Under the pieces are notes generated by a model. It did no database searches. It was not told the DNA's origin and was given only the letters and a program-made list of their open reading frames with translations. Both the position numbers and the translations under genes were made by a program. DNA of 64,000 nucleotides from Apostichopus japonicus (lineage: Eukaryota; Echinodermata; Holothuroidea; Aspidochirotida; Stichopodidae): contig NC_092571.1 in assembly GCF_037975245.1 (NCBI RefSeq), positions 22,245,917 to 22,309,916 of the forward strand, read 5' to 3'. Positions 50,110-63,903 of this stretch are shown here, piece by piece. Each line of letters starts with the position of its first letter. The stretch's first letter is position 1.

Positions 50110-53100
50110 CCCCGGGTGATGACGTCTTTTGCCGATCTTTTACAGCAAGTGCCTACACGGGGAGCTGTAAGTATTAGTTAATCCACCTAATATCTCAGTC
50201 CATACAGTGGCGCGATGGCTAGGCGCACTGTGCGAGCTGATGATCGAGACTCTCTTTTGCATCCGTGGTTCGAACCCCGGGTGATGACGTATTTTACAGC
50301 AAGTGCCTACACGGGGAGCTGTAAGTATTAGTTAATCCACCTAATATCTCAGTCCATACAGTGGCGCGATGGCTTGGCGCACTGTGCGAGCTGATGATCG
50401 AGACTCTCTTTTGCATCCGTGGTTCGAACCCCGGGTGATGACGTCTTTTGCCGATCTTTTACAGCAAGTGCCTACACGGGGAGCTGTAAGTATTAGTTAA
50501 TCCACCTAATATCTCAGTCCATACAGTGGCGCGATGGCTTGGCGCACTGTGCGAGCTGATGATCGAGACTCTCTTTTGCATCCGTGGTTCGAACCCCGGG
50601 TGATGACGTCTTTTACAGCAAGTGCCTACACGGGGAGCTGTAAGTATTAGTTAATCCACCTAACATCTCAGTCCATACAGTGGCGCGATGGCTTGGCGCA
50701 CTGTGCGAGCTGATGATCGAGACTCTCTTTTGCATCCGTGGTTCGAACCCCGGGTGATGACGTCTTTTGCCGATCTTTTACAGCAAGTGCCTACACGGGG
50801 AGCTGTAAGTATTAGTTAATCCACCTAACATCTCAGTCCATACAGTGGCGCGATGGCTTGGCGCACTGTGCGAGCTGATGATCGAGACTTTCTTTTGCAT
50901 CCGTGGTTCGAACCCCGGGTGATGACGTCTTTTACAGCAAGTGCCTACACGGGGAGCTGTAAGTATTAGTTAATCCACCTAATATCTCAGTCCATACAGT
51001 GGCGCGATGGCTTGGCGCACTGTGCGAGCTGATGATCGAGACTCTCTTTTGCATCCGTGGTTCGAACCCCGGGTGATGACGTCTTTTGCCGATCTTTTAC
51101 AGCAAGTGCCTACACGGGGAGCTGTAAGTATTAGTTAATCCACCTAATATCTCAGTCCATACAGTGGCGCGATGGCTTGGCGCACTGTGCGAGCTGATGA
51201 TCGAGACTCTCTTTTGCATCCGTGGTTCGAACCCCTGGTGATGACGTCTTTTACAGCAAGTGCCTACACGGGGAGCTGTAAGTATTAGTTAATCCACCTA
51301 ACATCTCAGTCCATACAGTGGCGCGATGGCTTGGCGCACTGTGCGAGCTGATGATCGAGACTCTCTTTTGCATCCGTGGTTCGAACCCCGGGTGATGACG
51401 TCTTTTGCCGATCTTTTACAGCAAGTGCCTACACGGGGAGCTGTAAGTATTAGTTAATCCACCTAATATCTCAGTCCATACAGTGGCGCGATGGCTTGGC
51501 GCACTGTGCGAGCTGATGATCGAGACTCTCTTTTGCATCCGTGGTTCGAACCCCGGGTGATGACGTCTTTTACAGCAAGTGCCTACACGGGGAGCTGTAA
51601 GTATTAGTTAATCCACCTAACATCTCAGTCCATACAGTGGCGCGATGGCTTGGCGCACTGTGCGAGCTGATGATCGAGACTCTCTTTTGCATCCGTGGTT
51701 CGAACCCCGGGTGATGACGTCTTTTGCCGATCTTTTACAGCAAGTGCCTACACGGGGAGCTGTAAGTATTAGTTAATCCACCTAATATCTCAGTCCATAC
51801 AGTGGCGCGATGGCTTGGCGCACTGTGCGAGCTGATGATCGAGACTCTCTTTTGCATCCGTGGTTCGAACCCCGGGTGATGACGTCTTTTGCCGATCTTT
51901 TACAGCAAGTGCCTACACGGGGAGCTGTAAGTATTAGTTAATCCACCTAATATCTCAGTCCATACAGTGGCGCGATGGCTTGGCGCACTGTGCGAGCTGA
52001 TGATCGAGACTCTCTTTTGCATCCGTGGTTCGAACCCCGGATGATGACGTCTTTTACAGCAAGTGCCTACACGGGGAGCTGTAAGTATTAGTTAATCCAC
52101 CTAACATCTCAGTCCATACAGTGGCGCGATGGCTTGGCGCACTGTGCGAGCTGATGATCGAGACTCTCTTTTGCATCCGTGGTTCGAACCCCGGGTGATG
52201 ACGTCTTTTGCCGATCTTTTACAGCAAGTGCCTACACGGGGAGCTGTAAGTATTAGTTAATCCACCTAATATCTCAGTCCATACAGTGGCGCGATGGCTT
52301 GGCGCACTGTGCGAGCTGATGATCGAGACTCTCTTTTGCATCCGTGGTTCGAACCCCGGGTGATGACGTCTTTTACAGCAAGTGCCTACACGGGGAGCTG
52401 TAAGTATTAGTTAATCCACCTAACATCTCAGTCCATACAGTGGCGCGATGGCTTGGCGCACTGTGCGAGCTGATGATCGAGACTCTCTTTTGCATCCGTG
52501 GTTCGAACCCCGGGTGATGACGTCTTTTGCCGATCTTTTACAGCAAGTGCCTACACGGGGAGCTGTAAGTATTAGTTAATCCACCTAATATCTCAGTCCA
52601 TACAGTGGCGCGATGGCTTGGCGCACTGTGCGAGCTGATGATCGAGACTCTCTTTTGCATCCGTGGTTCGAACCCCGGGTGATGACGTCTTTTACAGCAA
52701 GTGCCTACACGGGGAGCTGTAAGTATTAGTTAATCCACCTAACATCTCAGTCCATACAGTGGCGCGATGGCTTGGCGCACTGTGCGAGCTGATGATCGAG
52801 ACTCTCTTTTGCATCCGTGGTTCGAACCCCGGGTGATGACGTCTTTTGCCGATCTTTTACAGCAAGTGCCTACACGGGGAGCTGTAAGTATTAGTTAATC
52901 CACCTAATATCTCAGTCCATACAGTGGCGCGATGGCTTGGCGCACTGTGCGAGCTGATGATCGAGACTCTCTTTTGCATCCGTGGTTCGAACCCCCGGTG
53001 ATGACGTCTTTTGCCGATCTTTTACAGCAAGTGCCTACACGGGGAGCTGTAAGTATTAGTTAATCCACCTAATATCTCAGTCCATACAGTGGCGCGATGG

Positions 53101-56100
53101 CTTGGCGCACTGTGCGAGCTGATGATCGAGACTCTCTTTTGCATCCGTGGTTCGAACCCCGGGTGATGACGTCTTTTACAGCAAGTGCCTACACGGGGAG
53201 CTGTAAGTATTAGTTAATCCACCTAACATCTCAGTCCATACAGTGGCGCGATGGCTTGGCGCACTGTGCGAGCTGATGATCGAGACTCTCTTTTGCATCC
53301 GTGGTTCGAACCCCGGGTGATGACGTCTTTTGCCGATCTTTTACAGCAAGTGCCTACACGGAGAGCTGTAAGTATTAGTTAATCCACCTAATATCTCAGT
53401 CCATACAGTGGCGCGATGGCTTGGCGCACTGTGCGAGCTGATGATCGAGACTCTCTTTTGCATCCGTGGTTCGAACCCCGGGTGATGACGTCTTTTGCCG
53501 ATCTTTTACAGCAAGTGCCTACACGGGGAGCAGTAAGTATTAGTTAATCCACCTAATATCTCAGTCCATACAGTGGCGCGATGGCTTGGCGCACTGTGCG
53601 AGCTGATGATCGAGACTCTCTTTTGCATCCGTGGTTCGAACCCCGGGTGATGACGTCTTTTGCCGATCTTTTACAGCAAGTGCCTACACGGGGAGCTGTA
53701 AGTATTAGTTAATCCACCTAATATCTCAGTCCATACAGTGGCGCGATGGCTTGGCGCACTGTGCGAGCTGATGATCGAGACTCTCTTTTGCATCCGTGGT
53801 TCGAACCCCGGGTGATGACGTCTTTTACAGCAAGTGCCTACACGGGGAGCTGTAAGTATTAGTTAATCCACCTAACATCTCAGTCCATACAGTGGCGCGA
53901 TGGCTTGGCGCACTGTGCGAGCTGATGATCGAGACTCTCTTTTGCATCCGTGGTTCGAACCCCGGGTGATGACGTCTTTTGCCGATCTTTTACAGCAAGT
54001 GCCTACACGGGGAGCTGTAAGTATTAGTTAATCCACCTAATATCTCAGTCCATACAGTGGCGCGATGGCTTGGCGCACTGTGCGAGCTGATGATCGAGAC
54101 TCTCTTTTGCATCCGTGGTTCGAACCCCGGGTGATGACGTCTTTTACAGCAAGTGCCTACACGGGGAGCTGTAAGTATTAGTTAATCCACCTAACATCTC
54201 AGTCCATACAGTGGCGCGATGGCTTGGCGCACTGTGCGAGCTGATGATCGAGACTCTCTTTTGCATCCGTGGTTCGAACCCCGGGTGATGACGTCTTTTG
54301 CCGATCTTTTACAGCAAGTGCCTACACGGGGAGCTGTAAGTATTAGTTAATCCACCTAATATCTCAGTCCATACAGTGACGCGATGGCTTGGCGCACTGT
54401 GCGAGCTGATGATCGAGACTCTCTTTTGCATCCGTGGTTCGAACCCCGGGTGATGACGTCTTTTACAGCAAGTGCCTACACGGGGAGCTGTAAGTATTAG
54501 TTAATCCACCTAACATCTCAGTCCATACAGTGGCGCGATGGCTTGGCGCACTGTGCGAGCTGATGATCGAGACTCTCTTTTGCATCCGTGGTTCGAACCC
54601 CGGGTGATGACGTCTTTTACAGCAAGTGCCTACACGGGGAGCTGTAAGTATTAGTTAATCCACCTAACATCTCAGTCCATACAGTGGCGCGATGGCTTGG
54701 CGCACTGTGCGAGCTGATGATCGAGACTCTCTTTTGCATCCGTGGTTCGAACCCCGGGTGATGACGTCTTTTGCCGATCTTTTACAGCAAGTGCCTACAC
54801 GGGGAGCTGTAAGTATTAGTTAATCCACCTAATATCTCAGTCCATACAGTTGCGCGATGGCTTGGCGCACTGTGCGAGCTGATGATCGAGACTCTCTTTT
54901 GCATCCGTGGTTCGAACCCCGGGTGATGACGTCTTTTACAGCAAGTGCCTACACGGGGAGCTGTAAGTATTAGTTAATCCACCTAACATCTCAGTCCATA
55001 CAGTGGCGCGATGGCTTGGCGCACTGTGCGAGCTGATGATCGAGACTCTCTTTTGCATCCGTGGTTCGAACCCCGGGTGATGACGACTTTTGCCGATCTT
55101 TTACAGCAAGTGCCTACACGGGGAGCTGTAAGTATTAGTTAATCCACCTAATATCTCAGTCCATACAGTGGCGCGATGGCTTGGCGCACTGTGCGAGCTG
55201 ATGATCGAGACTCTCTTTTGCATCCGTGGTTCGAACCCCGGGTGATGACGTCTTTTGCCGATCTTTTACAGCAAGTGCCTACACGGGGAGCTGTAAGTAT
55301 TAGTTAATCCACCTAATATCTCAGTCCATACAGTGGCGCGATGGCTTGGCGCACTGTGCGAGCTGATGATCGAGACTCTCTTTTGCATCCGTGGTTCGAA
55401 CCCCGGGTGATGACGTCTTTTACAGCAAGTGCCTACACGGGGAGCTGTAAGTATTAGTTAATCCACCTAATATCTCAGTCCATACAGTGGCGCGATGGCT
55501 TGGCGCACTGTGCGAGCTGATGATCGAGACTCTCTTTTGCATCCGTGGTTCGAACCCCGGGTGATGACGTCTTTTGCCGATCTTTTACAGCAAGTGCCTA
55601 CACGGGGAGCTGTAAGTATTAGTTAATCCACCTAATATCTCAGTCCATACAGTGGCGCGATGGCTTGGCGCACTGTGCGAGCTGATGATCGAGACTCTCT
55701 TTTGCATCCGTGGTTCGAACCCCGGGTGATGACGTCTTTTGCCGATCTTTTACAGCAAGTGCCTACACGGGGAGCTGTAAGTATTAGTTAATCCACCTAA
55801 TATCTCAGTCCATACAGTGGCGCGATGGCTTGGCGCACTGTGCGAGCTGATGATCGAGACTCTCTTTTGCATCCGTGGTTCGAACCCCGGGTGATGACGT
55901 ATTTTACAGCAAGTGCCTACACGGGGAGCTGTAAGTATTAGTTAATCCACCTAATATCTCAGTCCATACAGTGGCGCGATGGCTTGGCGCACTGTGCGAG
56001 CTGATGATCGAGACTCTCTTTTGCATCCGTGGTTCGAACCCCGGGTGATGACGTCTTTTACAGCAAGTGCCTACACGGAGAGCTGTAAGTATTAGTTAAT

Positions 56101-56819
56101 CCACCTAACATCTCAGTCCATACAGTGGCGCGATGGCTTGGCGCACTGTGCGAGCTGATGATCGAGACTCTCTTTTGCATCCGTGGTTCGAACCCCGGGT
56201 GATGACGTCTTTTGCCGATCTTTTACAGCAAGTGCCTACACGGGGAGCTGTAAGTATTAGTTAATCCACCTAATATCTCAGTCCATACAGTGGCGCGATG
56301 GCTTGGCGCACTGTGCGAGCTGATGATCGAGACTCTCTTTTGCATCCGTGGTTCGAACCCCGGGTGATGACGTCTTTTACAGCAAGTGCCTACACGGGGA
56401 GCTGTAAGTATTAGTTAATCCACCTAATATCTCAGTCCATACAGTGGCGCGATGGCTTGGCGCACTGTGCGAGCTGATGATCGAGACTCTCTTTTGCATC
56501 CGTGGTTCGAACCCCGGGTGATGACGTCTTTTACAGCAAGTGCCTACACGGGGAGCTGTAAGTATTAGTTAATCCACCTAATATCTCAGTCCATACAGTG
56601 GCGCGATGGCTTGGCGCACTGTGCGAGCTGATGATCGAGACTCTCTTTTGCATCCGTGGTTCGAACCCCGGGTGATGACGTCTTTTACAGCAAGTGCCTA
56701 CACGGGGAGCTGTAAGTATTAGTTAATCCACCTAATATCTCAGTCCATACAGTGGCGCGATGGCTTGGCGCACTGTGCGAGCTGATGATCGAGACTCTCT
56801 TTTGCATCCGTGGTTCGAA

Positions 56820-57776
56820 CCCCGGGTGATGACGTCTTTTGCCGACCTTTTACAGCAAGTGCCTACACGGGGAGCTGTAAGTATTAGTTAATCCACCTAA
56901 TATCTCAGTCCATACAGTGGCGCGATGGCTTGGCGCACTGTGCGAGCTGATGATCGAGACTCTCTTTTGCATCCGTGGTTCGAACCCCGGGTGATGACGT
57001 CTTTTGCCGATCTTTTACAGCAAGTGCCTACACGGGGAGCTGTAAGTATTAGTTAATCCACCTAATATCTCAGTCCATACAGTGGCGCGATGGCTTGGCG
57101 CACTGTGCGAGCTGATGATCGAGACTCTCTTTTGCATCCGTGGTTCGAACCCCGGGTGATGACGTCTTTTACAGCAAGTGCCTACACGGGGAGCTGTAAG
57201 TATTAGTTAATCCACCTAACATCTCAGTCCATACAGTGGCGCGATGGCTTGGCGCACTGTGCGAGCTGATGATCGAGACTCTCTTTTGCATCCGTGGTTC
57301 GAACCCCGGGTGATGACGTCTTTTGCCGATCTTTTACAGCAAGTGCCTACACGGGGAGCTGTAAGTATTAGTTAATCCACCTAATATCTCAGTCCATACA
57401 GTGGCGCGATGGCTTGGCGCACTGTGCGAGCTGATGATCGAGACTCTCTTTTGCATCCGTGGTTCGAACCCCGGGTGATGACGTCTTTTACAGCAAGTGC
57501 CTACACGGGGAGCTGTAAGTATTAGTTAATCCACCTAATATCTCAGTCCATACAGTGGCGCGATGGCTTGGCGCACTGTGCGAGCTGATGATCGAGACTC
57601 TCTTTTGCATCCGTGGTTCGAACCCCGGGTGATGACGTCTTTTACAGCAAGTGCCTACACGGGGAGCTGTAAGTATTAGTTAATCCACCTAATATCTCAG
57701 TCCATACAGTGGCGCGATGGCTTGGCGCACTGTGCGAGCTGATGATCGAGACTCTCTTTTGCATCCGTGGTTCGAA
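56820..57776 (+). repeat. Six-unit block with GCCGACC marker (957 bp)
   Basis: Order L, L, S, L, S(T), S(T). The first L has GCCGACCTTTTAC at 56,846 instead of GCCGATC. The same marker is at 57,803, 957 bp on, and again at 57,968 in the next L. S(T) pairs precede both marked L units, so the duplication includes flanking units. Confidence 0.8.
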
Positions 57777-58766
57777 CCCCGGGTGATGACGTCTTTTGCC
57801 GACCTTTTACAGCAAGTGCCTACACGGGGAGCTGTAAGTATTAGTTAATCCACCTAATATCTCAGTCCATACAGTGGCGCGATGGCTTGGCGCACTGTGC
57901 GAGCTGATGATCGAGACTCTCTTTTGCATCCGTGGTTCGAACCCCGGGTGATGACGTCTTTTGCCGACCTTTTACAGCAAGTGCCTACACGGGGAGCTGT
58001 AAGTATTAGTTAATCCACCTAATATCTCAGTCCATACAGTGGCGCGATGGCTTGGCGCACTGTGCGAGCTGATGATCGAGACTCTCTTTTGCATCCGTGG
58101 TTCGAACCCCGGGTGACGACGTCTTTTGCCGATCTTTTACAGCAAGTGCCTACACGGGGAGCTGTAAGTATTAGTTAATCCACCTAATATCTCAGTCCAT
58201 ACAGTGGCGCGATGGCTTGGCGCACTGTGCGAGCTGATGATCGAGACTTTCTTTTGCATCCGTGGTTCGAACCCCGGGTGATGACGTCTTTTGCCGATCT
58301 TTTACAGCAAGTGCCTACACGGGGAGCTGTAAGTATTAGTTAATCCACCTAATATCTCAGTCCATACAGTGGCGCGATGGCTTGGCGCACTGTGCGAGCT
58401 GATGATCGAGACTCTCTTTTGCATCCGTGGTTCGAACCCCGGGTGATGACGTCTTTTGCCGATCTTTTACAGCAAGTGCCTACACGGGGAGCTGTAAGTA
58501 TTAGTTAATCCACCTAATATCTCAGTCCATACAGTGGCGCGATGGCTTGGCGCACTGTGCGAGCTGATGATCGAGACTCTCTTTTGCATCCGTGGTTCGA
58601 ACCCCGGGTGATGACGTCTTTTGCCGATCTTTTACAGCAAGTGCCTACACGGGGAGCTGTAAGTATTAGTTAATCCACCTAATATCTCATTCCATACAGT
58701 GGCGCGATGGCTTGGCGCACTGTGCGAGCTGATGATCGAGACTCTCTTTTGCATCCGTGGTTCGAA
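57777..58766 (+). repeat. Run of six consecutive L units
   Basis: Six long units with no S unit between them, against a general tendency to alternate. The first two share the GCCGACC marker 165 bp apart, which points to single-unit duplication. The third starts GTGACGACG, and the sixth has CTCATTCCATAC. Confidence 0.8.
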
Positions 58767-60515
58767 CCCCGGGTGATGACGTCTTTTACAGCAAGTGCCT
58801 ACACGAGGAGCTGTAAGTATTAGTTAATCCACCTAACATCTCAGTCCATACAGTGGCGCGATGGCTTGGCGCACTGTGCGAGCTGATGATCGAGACTCTC
58901 TTTTGCATCCGTGGTTCGAACCCCGGGTGATGACGTCTTTTGCCGATCTTTTACAGCAAGTGCCTACACGGGGAGCTGTAAGTATTAGTTAATCCACCTA
59001 ATATCTCAGTCCATACAGTGGCGCGATGGCTTGGCGCACTGTGCGAGCTGATGATCGAGACTCTCTTTTGCATCCGTGGTTCGAACCCCGGGTGATGACG
59101 TCTTTTACAGCAAGTGCCTACACGGGGAGCTGTAAGTATTAGTTAATCCACCTAACATCTCAGTCCATACAGTGGCGCGATGGCTTGGCGCACTGTGCGA
59201 GCTGATGATCGAGACTCTCTTTTGCATCCGTGGTTCGAACCCCGGGTGATGACGTCTTTTACAGCAAGTGCCTACACGGGGAGCTGTAAGTATTAGTTAA
59301 TCCACCTAACATCTCAGTCCATACAGTGGCGCGATGGCTTGGCGCACTGTGCGAGCTGATGATCGAGACTCTCTTTTGCATCCGTGGTTCGAACCCCGGG
59401 TGATGACGTCTTTTGCCGATCTTTTACAGCAAGTGCCTACACGGGGAGCTGTAAGTATTAGTTAATCCACCTAATATCTCAGTCCATACAGTGGCGCGAT
59501 GGCTTGGCGCACTGTGCGAGCTGATGATCGAGACTCTCTTTTGCATCCGTGGTTCGAACCCCGGGTGATGACGTCTTTTACAGCAAGTGCCTACACGGGG
59601 AGCTGTAAGTATTAGTTAATCCACCTAACATCTCAGTCCATACAGTGGCGCGATGGCTTGGCGCACTGTGCGAGCTGATGATCGAGACTCTCTTTTGCAT
59701 CCGTGGTTCGAACCCCGGGTGATGACGTCTTTTGCCGATCTTTTACAGCAAGTGCCTACACGGGGAGCTGTAAGTATTAGTTAATCCACCTAATATCTCA
59801 GTCCATACAGTGGCGCGATGGCTTGGCGCACTGTGCGAGCTGATGATCGAGACTCTCTTTTGCATCCGTGGTTCGAGCCCCGGGTGATGACGTCTTTTGC
59901 CGATCTTTTACAGCAAGTGCCTACACGGGGAGCTGTAAGTATTAGTTAATCCACCTAATATCTCAGTCCATACAGTGGCGCGATGGCTTGGCGCACTGTG
60001 CGAGCTGATGATCGAGACTCTCTTTTGCATCCGTGGTTCGAACCCCGGGTGATGACGTCTTTTACAGCAAGTGCCTACACGGGGAGCTGTAAGTATTAGT
60101 TAATCCACCTAACATCTCAGTCCATACAGTGGCGCGATGGCTTGGCGCACTGTGCGAGCTGATGATCGAGACTCTCTTTTGCATCCGTGGTTCGAACCCC
60201 GGGTGATGACGTCTTTTGCCGATCTTTTACAGCAAGTGCCTACACGGGGAGCTGTAAGTATTAGTTAATCCACCTAATATCTCAGTCCATACAGTGGCGC
60301 GATGGCTTGGCGCACTGTGCGAGCTGATGATCGAGACTCTCTTTTGCATCCGTGGTTCGAACCCCGGGTGATGACGTCTTTTACAGCAAGTGCCTACACG
60401 GGGAGCTGTAAGTATTAGTTAATCCACCTAACATCTCAGTCCATACAGTGGCGCGATGGCTTGGCGCACTGTGCGAGCTGATGATCGAGACTCTCTTTTG
60501 CATCCGTGGTTCGAA

Positions 60516-60680
60516 CGTTGGGTGATGACGTCTTTTGCCGATCTTTTACAGCAAGTGCCTACACGGGGAGCTGTAAGTATTAGTTAATCCACCTAATATC
60601 TCAGTCCATACAGTGGCGCGATGGCTTGGCGCACTGTGCGAGCTGATGATCGAGACTCTCTTTTGCATCCGTGGTTCGAA
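60516..60680 (+). repeat. L unit with disrupted T-arm boundary
   Basis: The boundary reads TTCGAACGTTGGGTG instead of TTCGAACCCCGGGTG. Three adjacent bases of the palindromic CCCGGG and T-arm stem are changed at once, unusual in an array where most differences are single. Confidence 0.75.
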
Positions 60681-63078
60681 CCCCGGGTGATGACGTCTTT
60701 TGCCGATCTTTTACAGCAAGTGCCTACACGGGGAGCTGTAAGTATTAGTTAATCCACCTAATATCTCAGTCCATACAGTGGCGCGATGGCTTGGCGCACT
60801 GTGCGAGCTGATGATCGAGACTCTCTTTTGCATCCGTGGTTCGAACCCCGGGTGATGACGTCTTTTACAGCAAGTGCCTACACGGGGAGCTGTAAGTATT
60901 AGTTAATCCACCTAACATCTCAGTCCATACAGTGGCGCGATGGCTTGGCGCACTGTGCGAGCTGATGATCGAGACTCTCTTTTGCATCCGTGGTTCGAAC
61001 CCCGGGTGATGACGTCTTTTGCCGATCTTTTACAGCAAGTGCCTACACGGGGAGCTGTAAGTATTAGTTAATCCACCTAATATCTCAGTCCATACAGTGG
61101 CGCGATGGCTTGGCGCACTGTGCGAGCTGATGATCGAGACTCTCTTTTGCATCCGTGGTTCGAACCCCGGGTGATGACGTCTTTTACAGCAAGTGCCTAC
61201 ACGGGGAGCTGTAAGTATTAGTTAATCCACCTAACATCTCAGTCCATACAGTGGCGCGATGGCTTGGCGCACTGTGCGAGCTGATGATCGAGACTCTCTT
61301 TTGCATCCGTGGTTCGAACCCCGGGTGATGACGTCTTTTGCCGATCTTTTACAGCAAGTGCCTACACGGGGAGCTGTAAGTATTAGTTAATCCACCTAAT
61401 ATCTCAGTCCATACAGTGGCGCGATGGCTTGGCGCACTGTGCGAGCTGATGATCGAGACTCTCTTTTGCATCCGTGGTTCGAACCCCGGGTGATGACGTC
61501 TTTTGCCGATCTTTTACAGCAAGTGCCTACACGGGGAGCTGTAAGTATTAGTTAATCCACCTAATATCTCAGTCCATACAGTGGCGCGATGGCTTGGCGC
61601 ACTGTGCGAGCTGATGATCGAGACTCTCTTTTGCATCCGTGGTTCGAACCCCGGGTGATGACGTCTTTTACAGCAAGTGCCTACACGGGGAGCTGTAAGT
61701 ATTAGTTAATCCACCTAACATCTCAGTCCATACAGTGGCGCGATGGCTTGGCGCACTGTGCGAGCTGATGATCGAGACTCTCTTTTGCATCCGTGGTTCC
61801 AACCCCGGGTGATGACGTCTTTTGCCGATCTTTTACAGCAAGTGCCTACACGGGGAGCTGTAAGTATTAGTTAATCCACCTAATATCTCAGTCCATACAG
61901 TGGCGCGATGGCTTGGCGCACTGTGCGAGCTGATGATCGAGACTCTCTTTTGCATCAGTGGTTCGAACCCCGGGTGATGACGTCTTTTACAGCAAGTGCC
62001 TACACGGGGAGCTGTAAGTATTAGTTAATCCACCTAACATCTCAGTCCATACAGTGGCGCGATGGCTTGGCGCACTGTGCGAGCTGATGATCGAGACTCT
62101 CTTTTGCATCCGTGGTTCGAACCCCGGGTGATGACGTCTTTTGCCGATCTTTTACAGCAAGTGCCTACACGGGGAGCTGTAAGTATTAGTTAATCCACCT
62201 AATATCTCAGTCCATACAGTGGCGCGATGGCTTGGCGCACTGTGCGAGCTGATGATCGAGACTCTCTTTTGCATCCGTGGTTCGAACCCCGGGTGATGAC
62301 GTCTTTTGCCGATCTTTTACAGCAAGTGCCTACACGGGGAGCTGTAAGTATTAGTTAATCCACCTAATATCTCAGTCCATACAGTGGCGCGATGGCTTGG
62401 CGCACTGTGCGAGCTGATGATCGAGACTCTCTTTTGCATCCGTGGTTCGAACCCCGGGTGATGACGTCTTTTACAGCAAGTGCCTACACGGGGAGCTGTA
62501 AGTATTAGTTAATCCACCTAATATCTCAGTCCATACAGTGGCGCGATGGCTTGGCGCACTGTGCGAGCTGATGATCGAGACTCTCTTTTGCATCTGTGGT
62601 TCGAACCCCGGGTGATGACGTCTTTTACAGCAAGTGCCTACACGGAGAGCTGTAAGTATTAGTTAATCCACCTAACATCTCAGTCCATACAGTGGCGCGA
62701 TGGCTTGGCGCACTGTGCGAGCTGATGATCGAGACTCTCTTTTGCATCCGTGGTTCGAACCCCGGGTGATGACGTCTTTTGCCGATCTTTTACAGCAAGT
62801 GCCTACACTGGGAGCTGTAAGTATTAGTTAATCCACCTAATATCTCAGTCCATACAGTGGCGCGATGGCTTGGCGCACTGTGCGAGCTGATGATCGAGAC
62901 TCTCTTTTGCATCCGTGGTTCGAACCCCGGGTGATGACGTCTTTTACAGCAAGTGCCTACACGGGGAGCTGTAAGTATTAGTTAATCCACCTAACATCTC
63001 AGTCCATACAGTGGCGCGATGGCTTGGCGCACTGTGCGAGCTAATGATCGAGACTCTCTTTTGCATCCGTGGTTCGAA

Positions 63079-63903
63079 CCCCGGGTGATGACGTCTTTTG
63101 CCGATCTTTTACAGCAAGTGCCTACACGGGGAGCTGTAAGTATTAGTTAATCCACCTAATATCTCAGTCCATACAGTGGCGCGATGGCTTGGCGCACTGT
63201 GCGAGCTGATGATCGAGACTCTCTTTTGCATCCGTGGTTCGAACCCCGGGTGATGACGTCTTTTGCCGATCTTTTACAGCAAGTGCCTACACGGGGAGCT
63301 GTAAGTATTAGTTAATCCACCTAATATCTCAGTCCATACAGTGGCGCGATGGCTTGGCGCACTGTGCGAGCTGATGATCGAGACTCTCTTTTGCATCCGT
63401 GGTTCGAACCCCGGGTGATGACGTCTTTTGCCGATCTTTTACAGCAAGTGCCTACACGGGGAGCTGTAAGTATTAGTTAATCCACCTAATATCTCAGTCC
63501 ATACAGTGGCGCGATGGCTTGGCGCACTGTGCGAGCTGATGATCGAGACTCTCTTTTGCATCCGTGGTTCGAACCCCGTGTGATGACGTCTTTTGCCGAT
63601 CTTTTACAGCAAGTGCCTACACGGGGAGCTGTAAGTATTAGTTAATCCACCTAATATCTCAGTCCATACAGTGGCGCGATGGCTTGGCGCACTGTGCGAG
63701 CTGATGATCGAGACTTTCTTTTGCATCCGTGGTTCGAACCCCGGGTGATGACGTCTTTTGCCGATCTTTTACAGCAAGTGCCTACACGGGGAGCTGTAAG
63801 TATTAGTTAATCCACCTAATATCTCAGTCCATACAGTGGCGCGATGGCTTGGCGCACTGTGCGAGCTGATGATCGAGACTCTCTTTTGCATCCGTGGTTC
63901 GAA
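63079..63903 (+). repeat. Run of L units at the right end
   Basis: Five complete long units, followed by the partial long unit at 63,904. One starts CCCCGTGTGATGACG, and the unit before the last boundary has ACTTTCTTTT. The mix of L and S may be changing towards the right of the window, but six units are too few to be sure. Confidence 0.7.
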
